Source: Sipunculus nudus (taxonomy: Eukaryota > Annelida > Sipuncula > Golfingiida > Sipunculidae). Taken from it: a DNA stretch of 64,000 bases. Shown one piece after another: positions 54,101-62,794 of this stretch. The notes under the pieces are model-generated. The model ran no database searches, had not been told where the DNA came from, and saw only the letters and a program-made list of their open reading frames with translations. The first letter of the stretch is position 1. Each line of letters starts with the position of its first letter. The DNA lies in NCBI GenBank assembly GCA_026874595.1, contig CM049307.1:38916862-38980861 (forward strand), given 5' to 3'. A program made the position numbers and the translations under genes.

Positions 54101-57100
54101 GTAACTGATTTGTCATTCTCCAGGTGATTTCTATTTTAATTCCTTGCAAGTGCTAACTTTCTTATGACTTGATTTGGCAAGGTAGCCAGGCTTGAAATAA
54201 CTATAAGATATAATAGGCTTATAAAAGCCCCGGTGATAATCCAAAATAAAAATGACGAAATGATTTTCATATTCCACTCGGTGTTATCTTTCCAACCATG
54301 CAAAACAGAACTCATCAGATTTGATGTTTTTCAGTCAGAAAGCGATTGCATATTCATATGATTATGAACTTATAAACTGATATTGCTTATTTCCTTTTAA
54401 CTAACACTGAAATTACTTAGTTTTAGTTTGGAATATGGAAGTTTAAAATACACAAGGGCCTCATTGTGAAATAATGCAACAAACAATTCTTTAAAGAGTC
54501 TTTATCACACAGCGAACATTCACGCTGAACATAAGTACATGTTCAAAGTACATGTTTACATAAGTAAACATATTCTATATCTTAAATTCATAATTACCTG
54601 TTACCTCTTCTGTTTATTTTAAATGTTTAACTTTACTAAGTGCCCCGCTGGTCATGATGCTCAGCTGAATCTATATTGGTCAGTGATCTAATTCTTATCG
54701 ACTAAGGAGAGTTTAAGAGAACCTGTATACACAACGTCTGAACATCCCAGGACTAGCGATTACGAATTGTGCCTTGATATATATCACACTGATAATTGCA
54801 GTCTGTTATTCATAAAAAGAAAAAAAAAGTCATACTTTTTTGCATTGTTCATAATCGAGAATAATGATGGAACAATAGAGAGTGAACTAAGGAATACCAT
54901 TTCAGCTCTAGTCCATTATAATCGGTAAGCTACATATAGATAACCTGATGACCTGCGACATCATGGACTGAGATTCACAACTTCCAGTCAAATTTTGAAG
55001 AACCAATTTGCCAATTTGTTGAAATTTTCTACAACAACAGAAATATATATCACCTATGTCTGGTTAAAACACAGTGAATTGATGGTCTGAGGAAAATGTA
55101 TGACTGTTAAGGTATCCAGAACTATTCCCATAGCTTACTTGATACCTGTCAGTCTCAAAAGGAACACCACAAAGGGCAAATATAAGATCAAAATATATAG
55201 CAAAAAATCAAGGAAATCCATGCAAGAATTATTGAGAAACAGGTGCTTCTGTATGAATTTTTATTCAATACAAGCCAACTGTACTGCACTTTCATATATG
55301 ATGATAATATTTATTAACAAATATTTGACCCAATCCTTTGCAAGATTACATTAATATACGTCTGACTGCCTTCACTTTAACAGTTCTTGAGATAATATGA
55401 TCAAAAGGAATTTAAAGATGGTTGACTGGTGGCCATTTTGGACTTCTGACAGGTCTGAAATCAGACAACAACCATTCTCTAAATCGGACCAAAAATTGAA
55501 GGAAAATTACTGAAACTGCACTGAAACTAGACTATCAGCAGAAGCTGACAAAAGTCCTCAGCCAAAAAAACAGTGTTTAAAGGTGGTAACAGTAACAAGT
55601 ACTAAATATCTGTTGTCACATGGATGTATATCTGTACATGTCTCAGTTATAAATTTAAAATGGAGTGGTATGTACCATGATTCATAACAATCCACCAAAT
55701 GCTTCCTGAAAAATAAGCTTCTAAGTTTTATTCTATTATAAGCTCTGTGACCTTGAAAAGTAAGTCAAGGTCACCCATCTTCGAACTTGACCGAGATTTT
55801 GTCGATATACATCTTCACCAAAGAAATAAAATTCCTATTGTGAATCCTTTTAGAGATATCCCGGTAACAAGGCCAAAGTTGAAAAATCCAAGAAAAATTC
55901 ATTAAAAATCAGAAATTGCAGGTGGCGCCCCCAAACTCGTGCAGCAGTTACAGACCATCAGTCTCTATGATCATAGTAAGTATTGTGAAAATACACCCAA
56001 TGGTTCCTGAGAAATAAGCTTCTAAATGTTTTTTCTATAATCAGCTCTAAAACATAGAAAAATAGGTCAAGGTCACCCATCTTCGAACTTGACCGAGATT
56101 TTGTCAATATACATCTTTACCGAGGAAATAACATTCTGACGGTGAATCCTTTTCAAGATATCCCGCTCACAAGGTAAAAGTTAATGGACGCCGGACGGAC
56201 GGACCGACAGCTTGGGTGAAGACAATAGCCCATCAGCCTAAGGGCTAAAAAGGATTTCTAAGGTGGCTAACTGGCAGACATAATGGATTTCTGACAAGTC
56301 TGACATTTGATATCACACATCCTCCAATAAGAGACCAAACTTTGGGGCAAATTCTCCAAATGATGTTACAGTAATAAATGTCCAAAACAATTCAAAAGGC
56401 ATGTTCAGGCGCTCATATCAGATTTACAGATATGCAAATGAAAAATATTTTTTATTATCACTCTGCTTTTCAATGGGGTCAGCAGGGTTGGTAAACTGCA
56501 AAACCTGAAAGAAAAGAAATGCAGAAAGCATGACTAAGAGTCTTGTAATAAAACAAAGCCATCCTAAATCAAGTACACATCCACATATTATGAGAACAAA
56601 CACTTGCTTTTATATGTGGTGATTTATATAAAAATATTCAGATATCTAGGAAACCAAGTTTATTGCTATGATTCCATAAAATAAACTGCAAAATGTTCCC
56701 ATCATCTTATAAATCAGTAGCTAAACCTTAATACTATACTCTCATAGTGTTAATTCCTGGCTGAAGTATTCCAACAACAGTGTTTTGTTATGCAGTAACG
56801 AGGTACTTATCACTCAGCCTTATCACTTAATAGCCTGATACAAAAGGGAGTCATATGTCACCAGTGTCACTCACAATTACAGCCACACGATCAGATGTAC
56901 CAGCTGGAGTGCAAGCTTATATATACAAGAAAATTAGAGATGGTCTACAAAATAAGTTGACCTGACCTATGACCTAGGCATTTTGCCCACATATCAACTG
57001 GATTCTTTCTAAATGATGGGAAACTACTAACCAATTACATCTGGCCGGGTGTAATTACTTGGCAACCAATGAGTGAATAACTTAGACCTTCAACCTTTAA

Positions 57101-58393
57101 CCTCCTGACCAGCTGACCTCAAAATCAATTAGTTATTTCTTCATATGCAAAAAGACCCATAAATATGAAGTTTGAATCACATTGAGTGATGCATAGATGT
57201 GGCATATGTGAAAGACTGAAGGTTTGGGTTGAACAGTTTCACTTGAAATATGTTCACAAGCATTTAGAACAATATTGTGACCTTGACCTTTGACCTTTTG
57301 AACTCAACTTCAATAGGCTTCTTCCCCTATTGGTAGGTAAGCCATATATGACAGATGGAAAGTATAGATTGAAAAGTTTGCCTGAAAATGACTCTACGCA
57401 AGAAGAGGGTGCTGTGAACTTGACCTTTGACCTCAAAATCAACAGGTCTTTTCCCCTGTTGGCAGAGAAGCGATATCAGTGCTGAAAGGTTTGGAATGAA
57501 AGGTCTAGCTTGAAATGTGTCCACAACCTTTTCAAAGAAGTGGATCCTGTGACCCTGACCTTTGACCTTGTGACCTCAACATCTATAGGATTCTTCTCCC
57601 ACTTAGTAGGTGAGCTATATGTGAAAGATCAAAGAATTGGGATGAAAGGTTTGGCTTAAAATGCATCCACAGGCTTTTCAAAGAAGTTGGTTCTGTGACC
57701 TTGACCTTTGACCTTGTGACCTCAAAATAATTATGGTTCTTCCCCTGTTGGTAGGTGAGCTGTATGTGAAAGATGGAAAGTTTGGGATGAAAATTTTGGC
57801 TAAAAGAATTATTTCTTGGGGGTGCAAACGAACCCCATAACTTTGAGAATATAGGTCGCAGTGACCTAATTTCAGGTTTGCAAGGAGATCTTTTTAGAAC
57901 CTCTAAGATTGCATAGGGTTCATGGCTCTAGCCCCTACAGTCACGATTTGTGCCCTGCTAACGGCCGGACGGACAGACGGAAAGACGACGGACAAAGACC
58001 CATCGCTATAGCCCAGCATGACTGAAAGTCAGCTGAGCTAAAAAAAAATTATACGTCATCCGACATAAAACATCCATTTATTCACTGGAAGCTACCACTT
58101 TCATACTGCTATCAGGCATTTTTATTACCTACACATGCATACCTATCAACCACATATGGTGAAAATTTGTCACCAAAATGGTACCAATGATCCAAATTTT
58201 CGGGTCTGGCTGAAGTACTACTAGCTCAATCTCACTGGTTCTGTCTAAATCAATGTCTACTTGAGTTTGTTTAACCAGGGTTACAGTACAAAGAAATGTT
58301 GACTACAATGATACAGACTATGCTCACCTTGCTGTAAGTCTGTGTGATGCTGTTCAGGAGCTGTACAGCCTCTCCATACCTCTGGTCTTTTAT
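27024..58393 (-). CDS. IFT70: Intraflagellar transport protein 70 (TTC30/DYF-1/Fleer), 15 exons, N-terminal exon not found
   Basis: IFT70 is a TPR superhelix of the IFT-B core complex. It binds IFT52 and IFT88 and is needed for ciliary assembly and tubulin polyglutamylation; this is family knowledge. Fifteen exons joined from high to low coordinates give 631 residues up to TGA at 27024-27026: 58328-58393, 47623-47832, 46534-46590, 44470-44538, 37796-37967, 37211-37339, 36725-36927, 36299-36364, 35581-35700, 33012-33088, 32149-32359, 29435-29506, 28797-28900, 27917-28125, 27024-27154. All splice sites are GT/AG and all phases close. Diagnostic blocks are RYGEAVQLL, SLLGYCYYQMQDFVNASDCY, PDLSYNIALCHYMMKQYAPA, NPFPPETFGNLLLLYIKYE, VEFCNEHDVWKLNVAHVLFM, FYEPIVKKHYDN and IEQPLDEE. 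Vertebrate proteins have about 665 residues. About 20 N-terminal residues are missing (first exon beyond 64000 or unrecognised), and an acidic insert of the human protein is absent (CPSEDPDTE here). Confidence 0.95.
27826..27845. repeat. C20 homopolymer in IFT70 intron
   Basis: Twenty cytosines run in a row, 72 nt beyond the donor of the exon ending at 27917. Similar C runs occur at 33356-33369 (14) and 47420-47432 (13). Confidence 0.9.
27917..28125 (-). CDS. IFT70: IFT70 exon 15
   Basis: The 209-nt exon encodes TLYCAKGNYEFGISRVIKSL, a Lys/Leu-rich segment, LGTDTWFYAKRNFLSLIENM and ends EHCE plus the A of Met. Acceptor tttgcag, donor gtaagt. A 20-C homopolymer lies about 70 nt into the following intron. 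Confidence 0.95.
28223..28387. mobile_element. Tigger/pogo-like MITE
   Basis: The ends CAGTGAAACCTGT and ACAGGTTTCACTG are perfect 13-bp inverted repeats. TA precedes the left end; the right flank is CA. The 165-bp body shares 'TTCACTCAAG.GTGGTC' with the copy at 47960-48120. Confidence 0.75.
28797..28900 (-). CDS. IFT70: IFT70 exon 14
   Basis: The 104-nt exon encodes AEELMRKIEKEEEQVAYEDP then DKKIYHLCIVNLVI plus GG of a split Gly. Acceptor gttgtag, donor gtatac. Confidence 0.95.
29435..29506 (-). CDS. IFT70: IFT70 exon 13
   Basis: The 72-nt phase-0 exon encodes ILDVSAIVLANLCVSYIMTS then QNEE. Acceptor gtttcag, donor gtaaga. Confidence 0.95.
29725..31656 (+). mobile_element. Pearl-like tandem-core element, copy A
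   Basis: The left end is AACAAGTGACCCAGGGGTCA then TGACGCTCAGCTGA. The core repeats units of about 160 and 335 bp ('CTGGGGGGTACTTCGGAGCC', 'ATTCTAGGTCCAG', 'GATTTGTGCCCTGTTAACAG', GGTGGCGCCACC). Two right ends are present, one internal (30525-30593) and one terminal (31550-31651): an ACGG/CCGG-type tract, then AGCTCAGATGACTT and CAGTCAGCTGAGCTAAAAA. The right end can fold into an 11-bp stem with one mismatch and a 7-nt loop. It lies in IFT70 intron 12. Pearl is my inference; a Helitron-related origin is possible (ends in CTAA after the hairpin). Confidence 0.75.
31867..31948. repeat. 41-bp tandem duplication
   Basis: 'TTGTTTCAAATTTGAAG.TTTTTCCC...CACTTTTCA' occurs twice in a row, at 31866 and 31907, in IFT70 intron 12. 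Confidence 0.8.
32149..32359 (-). CDS. IFT70: IFT70 exon 12, TPRs
   Basis: The 211-nt exon encodes YIPVLMQQAKIYWDLENYQQ, VEKIFRKSVEFCNEHDVWKL, NVAHVLFMQESKYKEATGFY and EPIVKKHYDN. Donor gtgagt. It is one of the best-conserved parts of the protein. Confidence 0.97.
33012..33088 (-). CDS. IFT70: IFT70 exon 11
   Basis: The 77-nt exon encodes VQEARTNHDDETVKKAVNEY then DEALE plus AG of a split Arg. Acceptor attgcag, donor gtgaag. Confidence 0.94.
33760..33994. mobile_element. MITE, family B copy 2
   Basis: The left arm GTTCCGGATCTCCTTCGTTT and the right arm (complement near 33961-33994) match the copy at 3228-3508. It lies in IFT70 intron 10, between exons 11 and 10, whereas copy 1 is in the FIP gene. 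Confidence 0.6.
35581..35700 (-). CDS. IFT70: IFT70 exon 10
   Basis: The 120-nt phase-0 exon encodes YMYDFLESVITRQTSPEEAY then RKLDEMAAKQTEQLRKLTKQ, the charged helical stretch in the middle of IFT70. Donor gtatga. Confidence 0.95.
36299..36364 (-). CDS. IFT70: IFT70 exon 9
   Basis: The 66-nt phase-0 exon encodes YYDLAADVLAENAHLTYKYL then TP. Acceptor tttcag, donor gtaagt. Confidence 0.95.
36725..36927 (-). CDS. IFT70: IFT70 exon 8
   Basis: The 203-nt exon encodes EAAREALTDMPPRGEEELDA, VTLHNQALMNMESNPTQGFE, KLQFLIQQNPFPPETFGNLL and LLYIKYE, nearly identical to the vertebrate block. Donor gtaaag. Confidence 0.97.
37211..37339 (-). CDS. IFT70: IFT70 exon 7
   Basis: The 129-nt exon encodes (E)LSVGMTTEGIDVRSVGNTQ, TLHDTALIEAFNLKAAIEYQ and LRN, ending with the first base of Tyr. 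Acceptor gttgcag, donor gtaagt. Confidence 0.96.
37796..37967 (-). CDS. IFT70: IFT70 exon 6
   Basis: The 172-nt exon encodes ENRYEEACHKFTTAMQVVGY, KPDLSYNIALCHYMMKQYAP, ALKHIADIIEKGIREHP plus the first base of Glu. Acceptor gttacag, donor gtatgt. Confidence 0.96.
37968..39180 (-). other. First part of the 6.5-kb IFT70 intron 5
   Basis: This is AT-rich unique-looking sequence without coding signal. Short ORFs on the minus strand show no family features. Confidence 0.45.
39180..39905 (+). mobile_element. Decayed pearl-like element
   Basis: The left end at 39183-39220 (GGGACCTGTGGGTCAC, then TTTCAGCTGA) faces two right ends: 39755-39800 (CTACAGCTCAGATGACACAC, AGTAAGCGGAGCT) and 39830-39903 (CATAGCTGAGATGACTGACA, GTCAGCTTAGCTAA). 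The double right end resembles copies A and B. Confidence 0.55.
39906..41340 (-). other. Intron 5 stretch without a recognised gene
   Basis: No exon was found. The 115-codon minus-strand ORF at 40757-41104 has no recognisable domain and a composition like translated non-coding DNA. Confidence 0.4.
41340..43460 (+). mobile_element. Tandem-unit repeat element of a second family
   Basis: At 41364-41830 about four units of 120-140 bp repeat 'ATTTCAGGCTGATATATCAAA' and 'AGGTGGCACCACNAGTCT' words. At 42400-43400 larger units repeat 'GTGACAAACATTTGCACAAG', 'CTTGATGATGCT' and 'GTGGCACCAC'. It ends with 'ACAGACGACGGATGCTAGAC', like the tract of other elements. Boundaries are approximate. No transposase is visible. 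Confidence 0.5.
44470..44538 (-). CDS. IFT70: IFT70 exon 5
   Basis: The 69-nt phase-0 exon encodes SLVEQCPSEDPDTEINLGCL then LFK. The short acidic linker replaces a longer acidic insert of the human protein. A TA-flanked MITE ends only 23 nt upstream of the exon in the transcript. Confidence 0.93.
44562..44682. mobile_element. Short TA-flanked MITE next to an IFT70 splice acceptor
   Basis: The ends CAGTGGAACCCCGC and GGGGAACACTG are inverted repeats with TA at 44560-44561 and 44683-44684. Only 21 intron bases of ordinary sequence, plus the AG, separate it from the 5' end of IFT70 exon 5. Confidence 0.65.
45640..46145 (+). mobile_element. Three-unit repeat element with TGACCT direct repeats
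   Basis: Units of about 150 bp start at 45669, 45821 and 45968 with 'GTGACCTCTGACCTAATTAA' or variants, then 'ATATGCGTGGAT'. A tail 'ACGGACAGACGGAAGGAAAG' at 46110-46130 closes it. It lies in IFT70 intron 4. Confidence 0.55.
46534..46590 (-). CDS. IFT70: IFT70 exon 4
   Basis: The 57-nt phase-0 exon encodes IIKLQAAIKYGEEDLPGAQ, matching the conserved LQAAIKY...DLPG block. Acceptor ctctgcag, donor gtgagg. Confidence 0.94.
46591..47622 (-). other. IFT70 intron 3
   Basis: About 1 kb is AT-rich, with a 13-C run at 47420-47432. Nothing else was recognised. Confidence 0.5.
47623..47832 (-). CDS. IFT70: IFT70 exon 3, TPRs
   Basis: The 210-nt phase-0 exon encodes SRAALSLLGYCYYQMQDFVN, ASDCYEQLSLLHPEVEEYRM, YYAQSLYRACLFDEAMKVSC and QIESPGYQSK. 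Acceptor tttttcag, donor gtaggc. The intron before it is about 10.5 kb. Confidence 0.96.
47960..48120. mobile_element. Tigger/pogo-like MITE with TA target duplication
   Basis: The left end CAGTAAAACCTGT and right end ACAGGTTCCAGTG are flanked by TA at 47958-47959 and 48121-48122. The body is related to the 28223-28387 copy. It lies in IFT70 intron 2, about 130 nt before exon 3 in the transcript. Confidence 0.75.
48618..52316 (+). mobile_element. Pearl-like tandem-core element, copy B (longer)
   Basis: It has the same left end and first 280 bp as copy A with very few differences, the same internal right end (49735-49820), then more core units and a terminal right end at 52215-52312 with a GGACAGAC-type tract. 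Compared with copy A it has extra 160-bp units near 48905-49230 and more 335-bp units at 50340-52150. It lies in IFT70 intron 2. Confidence 0.75.
51387..51403. repeat. G17 homopolymer inside a core unit of copy B
   Basis: The 'CTGGGGGGTACTT' word of the core unit is expanded to 17 G in this unit only. Confidence 0.9.
52317..54636 (-). other. IFT70 intron 2 stretch without a recognised gene
   Basis: A block at about 52690-53050 is richer in CpG than its surroundings and may be an old MITE, but I found no clear ends. The rest is AT-rich with no coding signal. Confidence 0.4.
54637..56255 (+). mobile_element. Chimeric repeat element with TCAAGGTCA units
   Basis: It begins with a decayed pearl-like left end (GCTGGTCATGATGCTCAGCT). 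Later it holds two units of about 302 bp starting near 55650 and 55960, each with 'GTCAAGGTCACCCATCTTCG', 'AACTTGACCGAGATTTTGTC' and 'AGATATCCCG'. The right end at 56195-56253 is a GGAC tract, then GCCCATCAGCCTAAGGGCTA, of a different family from the AGCTGAGCT ends. Confidence 0.55.
56950..58047 (+). mobile_element. Repeat element with TGACCTTTGACCT units and a pearl-like right end
   Basis: About six units of 135-146 bp carry TGACCT-type words; four contain the exact TGACCTTTGACCT (57284, 57421, 57556, 57702). After 57800 a pearl-type core unit ('TTGGGGGTGCAAACGAACCC', 'GTGACCTAATTTCAGG') and right end (57960-58041, GACGG tract, CAGCTGAGCTAAAAA) follow. It ends about 280 bp from IFT70 exon 2. 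Confidence 0.6.
58328..58393 (-). CDS. IFT70: IFT70 exon 2 (first found)
   Basis: The 66-nt phase-0 exon between catccacag and gtgagc encodes IKDQRYGEAVQLLNSITQTY then SK, matching the first TPR helix of IFT70. The exon upstream should carry the start codon and roughly 20 residues. Confidence 0.92.
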
Positions 58394-58741
58394 CTGTGGA
58401 TGGAGAAAGTGCAAATTAACATCACAATTAACTCAACAACTCTTACTTATCAAATTAGCTGAGTACAAGCAGACAGAGCAGGAAACCAAGGGAATACAAA
58501 TAATGCTTAGGTAACAAGTATTTTGAAGAACTAATCACATTAATTTATCTTCAGACAACCATCAATGATACATGACTGACAGAATGACATTTATACCACA
58601 AAAGAACCATAATCCATAAATGATAATAAATAAATAAATAAATACAGATTTTCACACAGTGCAAGTGTATCCTTTTTTTTCATATGATGCAGTTCAACAT
58701 AGTCCAGTCACTGACTTGTAAGTCTAGTCATTAAAATGTGA

Positions 58742-59267
58742 CAGGGTTGGGCAAAACCCGGGGTTTAAGCATAAAACCCAGCCCAGTGGGTTTTACTGGG
58801 TAAAGCCGGGTTTTATGGGTTTAACAGGTTTTATGGGCAATATAGTCTCAAATGGCAACTTGACTGAACTCAAATTTCTTGTACCAGCTTGGGAAATACT
58901 GTAATCAGTACGCTTCTTTGCTTAAAGATATATAAAACTATATAAATATATAATATATAACTGATATTGGTGATATATAGCAGTTATAATGATAATTTTT
59001 AAAAAATCAGGAGTCTCTAAGATGGAGTATAAACCTACCGTACTTTGTAACTCTCTTTCAATGATAATCACTGTAGTGTTTCCTCTTAATTTGATTATAT
59101 GTATTTTATGCAGCAATTCTGAGATTGAAAAGAATGCTTCTAGAAAAGCCCAAATCATATTGCCCATTAAAACCTGCATGTGGGTTTTAAGGCTTATTGC
59201 CCGCCCAGGTAATAAGGGGTATTACCCAAACGGGTTTACCCATCTGGGTATTACCCGCCTAACCCTG
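58742..59267. mobile_element. hAT-type MITE with perfect 8-bp target duplication
   Basis: The element begins CAGGGTTGGGCAAAACCCG and ends GCCTAACCCTG, giving short inverted ends. AAATGTGA is repeated exactly at 58734-58741 and 59268-59275, the 8-bp target size of hAT transposons. The interior carries many GGGTTTTA/TAAAACCC words on both sides. At 526 bp without a transposase it is non-autonomous. It lies upstream of IFT70 exon 2. Confidence 0.85.
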
Positions 59268-59559
59268 AAATGTGATGGTCAAAAACATGAATGTATGGAA
59301 ATCCACCATTGGGATGGCTGTTCTTTTAACTTTCAGTTTCATTTTAAGTGTGGTTATTATATGTATATGGTGATATAAATTAATGTATGTGATTGAATAG
59401 TAAAGACTTAAAAATCAAATTAAACATTTTTATCCAAGACATTTTTAACATACAAGTGGTTATTATGCATAATATAGAAGTGGTTATTATTTATGTATGC
59501 TGTAGAAAGCATATGCAAAAGCGGAGGGTGCAGCACATCTAAGAGTTATCTTGGTCAAA

Positions 59560-59576
59560 GGGGGGGGGGGGGGGGG
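59560..59576. repeat. G17 homopolymer
   Basis: Seventeen G in a row are followed by AGGGGAG. Confidence 0.9.
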
Positions 59577-59699
59577 AGGGGAGTCTAGATGTGTAGTTTC
59601 AGCTGCCTTGTATACAACATCATGTTCTGACATCATCATTTCATGCTGTTGGGCCATGGATGTTGCTATAGCTTTGGCATATTACTCATATTACATTCT

Positions 59700-59804
59700 A
59701 AAATAGTTTACAGGCTTACAGCATATCACATATGGCAAATGATTATTTTTTAAAATAGTTTACAGGCTTACAGCATATCACATATGGCAAATGATTATTT
59801 TTTT
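59700..59804. repeat. 52-bp tandem duplication
   Basis: 'AAAATAGTTTACAGGCTTAC' to 'TGATTATTTTTT' occurs twice in a row with virtually no differences, so it is recent. Confidence 0.92.
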
Positions 59805-60885
59805 TACTACAGATAAAATTACAAATTTTCCTCTTTATGCCCCTGGCAAAAAAATTAGCTTATTTGTAAAAAACAGGTACTAGGTGGTCACTCACATTAC
59901 CAGTGTACCAGACTCTATATTCATAAGCGTCTGAAAAAGTAAAATATATGGGTGTAATTTTAGAACTGACCTTTTGCAAAACTTAATGAGTTGAAGGAGA
60001 TACCAAAAGAAGGCAAGACATTTGGTCTTGAGAAGAATACACAAGTTACTAGTACATTCAGCATGACATGCTGTGACTTCTTTTGTGATTCTAACCTGTG
60101 ATACGGCAATGGGGGGCATAAATGTCCAATCATACCAAAATTAACAATTGGCCTAAGGGCCTGTATACATATTTGTGAATATACAGATAGGTGGATAGAT
60201 GATTTGATTTGAATATATGTAATGCAGAAAGTAAGAAGTAGATGAAAATAAGCAGAAAAATCAAGATACAAGCAGCTGGCTGTAGACATTTCCTTAAACT
60301 GTACCAAACTTAAATTTTGGTGGCCAAATACACTTTGACAGTGAACTGCCAATCAATTTGGCAAATAAATGATAATATACAAACTGATTTTAGGGGTTTA
60401 TTTTACTCTTATTGAATAATAGGTCATGTTACACTTCCACTCGGTTCCTGCTACATTGACAGTGATTGACCTATTATGACATTAGGACTATTTTAACGTT
60501 GCTGTAAGCCATGTACCCATTGTCGTCAAAACTGATCAAGCCCAGCAAGGAGCGCCCAGAGCCAATATTGTTATATTTCTTTTTGACAGACTGCATACCG
60601 GCCTTGCATCCCGCATGCACACGGCCCTGTACTGGTAGGCTGTTTGGCCTTTCCTTGTTAGTCTGTGAGCTACCGCATGTGGGTTGCTCTGAAGTGGGAA
60701 CAAAGTGGAAGCGTAATATGACCTTTTATTTAATAAGAGTAAGTTTATCTATGTTATATAAAATTACTGTCAATCTCTCACTGACACAGAATGTCAGTTT
60801 CAGTCATTGTGTGCATCATACTACTCCAATTAAATTAGAGGTTAAGTTAAGCTGCACTATGATAGCTCTTAACCTCTTTCAGACA

Positions 60886-61025
60886 TGGGGTCTATTACAG
60901 TCATTCTATTACTATTACTATTTCTTTTACTTTTAATTTCTGATATTACTATTACTTTTACCACATTTTATCTTCTATTAGTATTACTATTACTATTACT
61001 GGGGTATCTATTACTATTACTTAAA
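60886..61025. repeat. ATTACT-rich low-complexity block
   Basis: CTATTACTATTACTATT-type hexamers are flanked on the left by ACATGGGGTCTATTAC. A similar block lies at 62795-62930 with the mirrored flank ATTACCCCATGTCC. Confidence 0.75.
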
Positions 61026-62794
61026 CTGATGGAAAGATTCTAGACCTTTGCAGCCAAGAGCGCTATAAACTAGCACTACAAACACATATTTAAATAATTT
61101 TACAAGCACCTATATCATCCAGTTACCTACACAATTTTCTTTTACTGTGTCTATCATTTACAGAAAGCCTAATGATACTTAATTATTTCAGCTTCTTTAA
61201 TTCTGTTCTTTTATATTTTGAAAGCTCAATGATTGTTATTGGGGCGTTTTAAGTAGAAATTAAAAGATAATTGTATGAACTCTTGAATAGATAAAATTTG
61301 AAAGAAACCCATTGTAAAAGCTATGGCATATGTAAAATTTTGATTTATAATTGTATGCATACTTGTACATTTTTCTATATATTTACTTCACATAAATTTA
61401 TTTTATAGTATATACTTTAAGTTTTAATCTTCTTTCTTGTAGTTAAAAAATAAAGATTTTCAGTGTAACTTAAAATTGTTTCCAGACGAATTATTCATGA
61501 TTATTGCATATTATTATTTAGTATCAAAGCTGACAATTCAGTCCTTAATGTATGTATCAGGAGAGGAATTTATGTAGGGCTGTGTCCTGTTTCCCAATCC
61601 TTATTAATATATCCAATAAGAATACTGTTTACATCAAGATTCTGGACAGAACCAAACTGGAGACAAAAGTACCCCATCTTCTTGGGTGTATATGTTCATT
61701 TAGATGTGATGCCATGTTTAATTCCATCTCATAGTACATCTTGAGAGTGAACAGAGAGGTGGTAAACTTTACAATATTGGTAGCATGCATAACCTTTATT
61801 CTTCAAGCATGCCTTTCTTCATTGCAGCAAAACCAGCATAGGAAAATTTAGAAATATGGAGAGATATTAAAACATATATCAATTTAACAAAACAAAAGAA
61901 AATATGATTTAAATCACTTTCATAATTAATTTGGTATTAAACAATCTTGTACTTTAAATTTTGTACATAACAGGATCTAATTATTTGAAATCAAAATTTC
62001 AGTTATTAAATAATAAAATATGAACAGTTACTTATATTCTCATATTATATAATCAAATAAATTAATATCGTGAAAAAATGGTTCATTTAATTTTCAAAAT
62101 ATAAATTAACATAATTTTAGATACTGAATGAAGGTCTGCAAATTTGGTACTATGAAATACCAGAAAAATATTAAAAGAATAGTTTTTAAAAGAATATGTA
62201 TATAAATTAAATAGATAATACATATACCTGTAGTATGACTTTATCCAAGTGATTGTAGTACTGGTATGAGTTTATAGTATTGTAAGCTTCAATACTTTAT
62301 GGGTAGTGAAAACACCATAAGCTTATAATGAACATTTTGGGTCTGCACTGTATCAGGTTCCATATTACATTTTTCTTGAATGTGTGTTATTGCAATCTGT
62401 ATTATCAAAATGCGAACTGGCTGGTGAAAACACATCTAGGTACATTTCAGAATATGCATATGGACTGACGGGTGCGAGATAAGATGTACATGTCACAATA
62501 ATAATAGACTATTTAAATGGCTCTTAACATCAAACATGCCTATGTTTATCCATGGTTTAGTAATCAAAGGTCAGATTGTGTCAGGTAACTTATTTGGCTG
62601 TGACCTGCTCTGTCCAGTACTCTTATGTAATTAGCACCAGTGGTCACCAGCAATGTGGCAGCTGGCCCTTGTTTGCCTCAACAATAGGCACATCCTGAGC
62701 AATCACTGGACAAGAACCGAGTCTGTTCAGCATTATTTGCTGATATGCTTCATGATGAAGGGGCTCATGGGAAGTAATAGAAAGCAATTTGTTT

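Noticed and set aside
59882-59920. A minus-strand 35-nt exon-like block with good acceptor (ttttcag) and donor (gtgagt), readable as AYEYRVWYTGN
   Set aside because: No phase lets it join IFT70 exon 2 without a stop, and no neighbouring exon of another gene was found.
60511-60936. A 141-codon + strand ORF
   Set aside because: No recognisable domain, and the tail runs into the ATTACT repeat giving a Tyr run. Treated as non-coding.
62229-62300. A minus-strand exon-like block readable as EAYNTINSYQYYNHLDKVIL followed by gtatat
   Set aside because: The acceptor is weak, it does not match the IFT70 N-terminus, and no partner exon is visible. It could be chance in AT-rich DNA.
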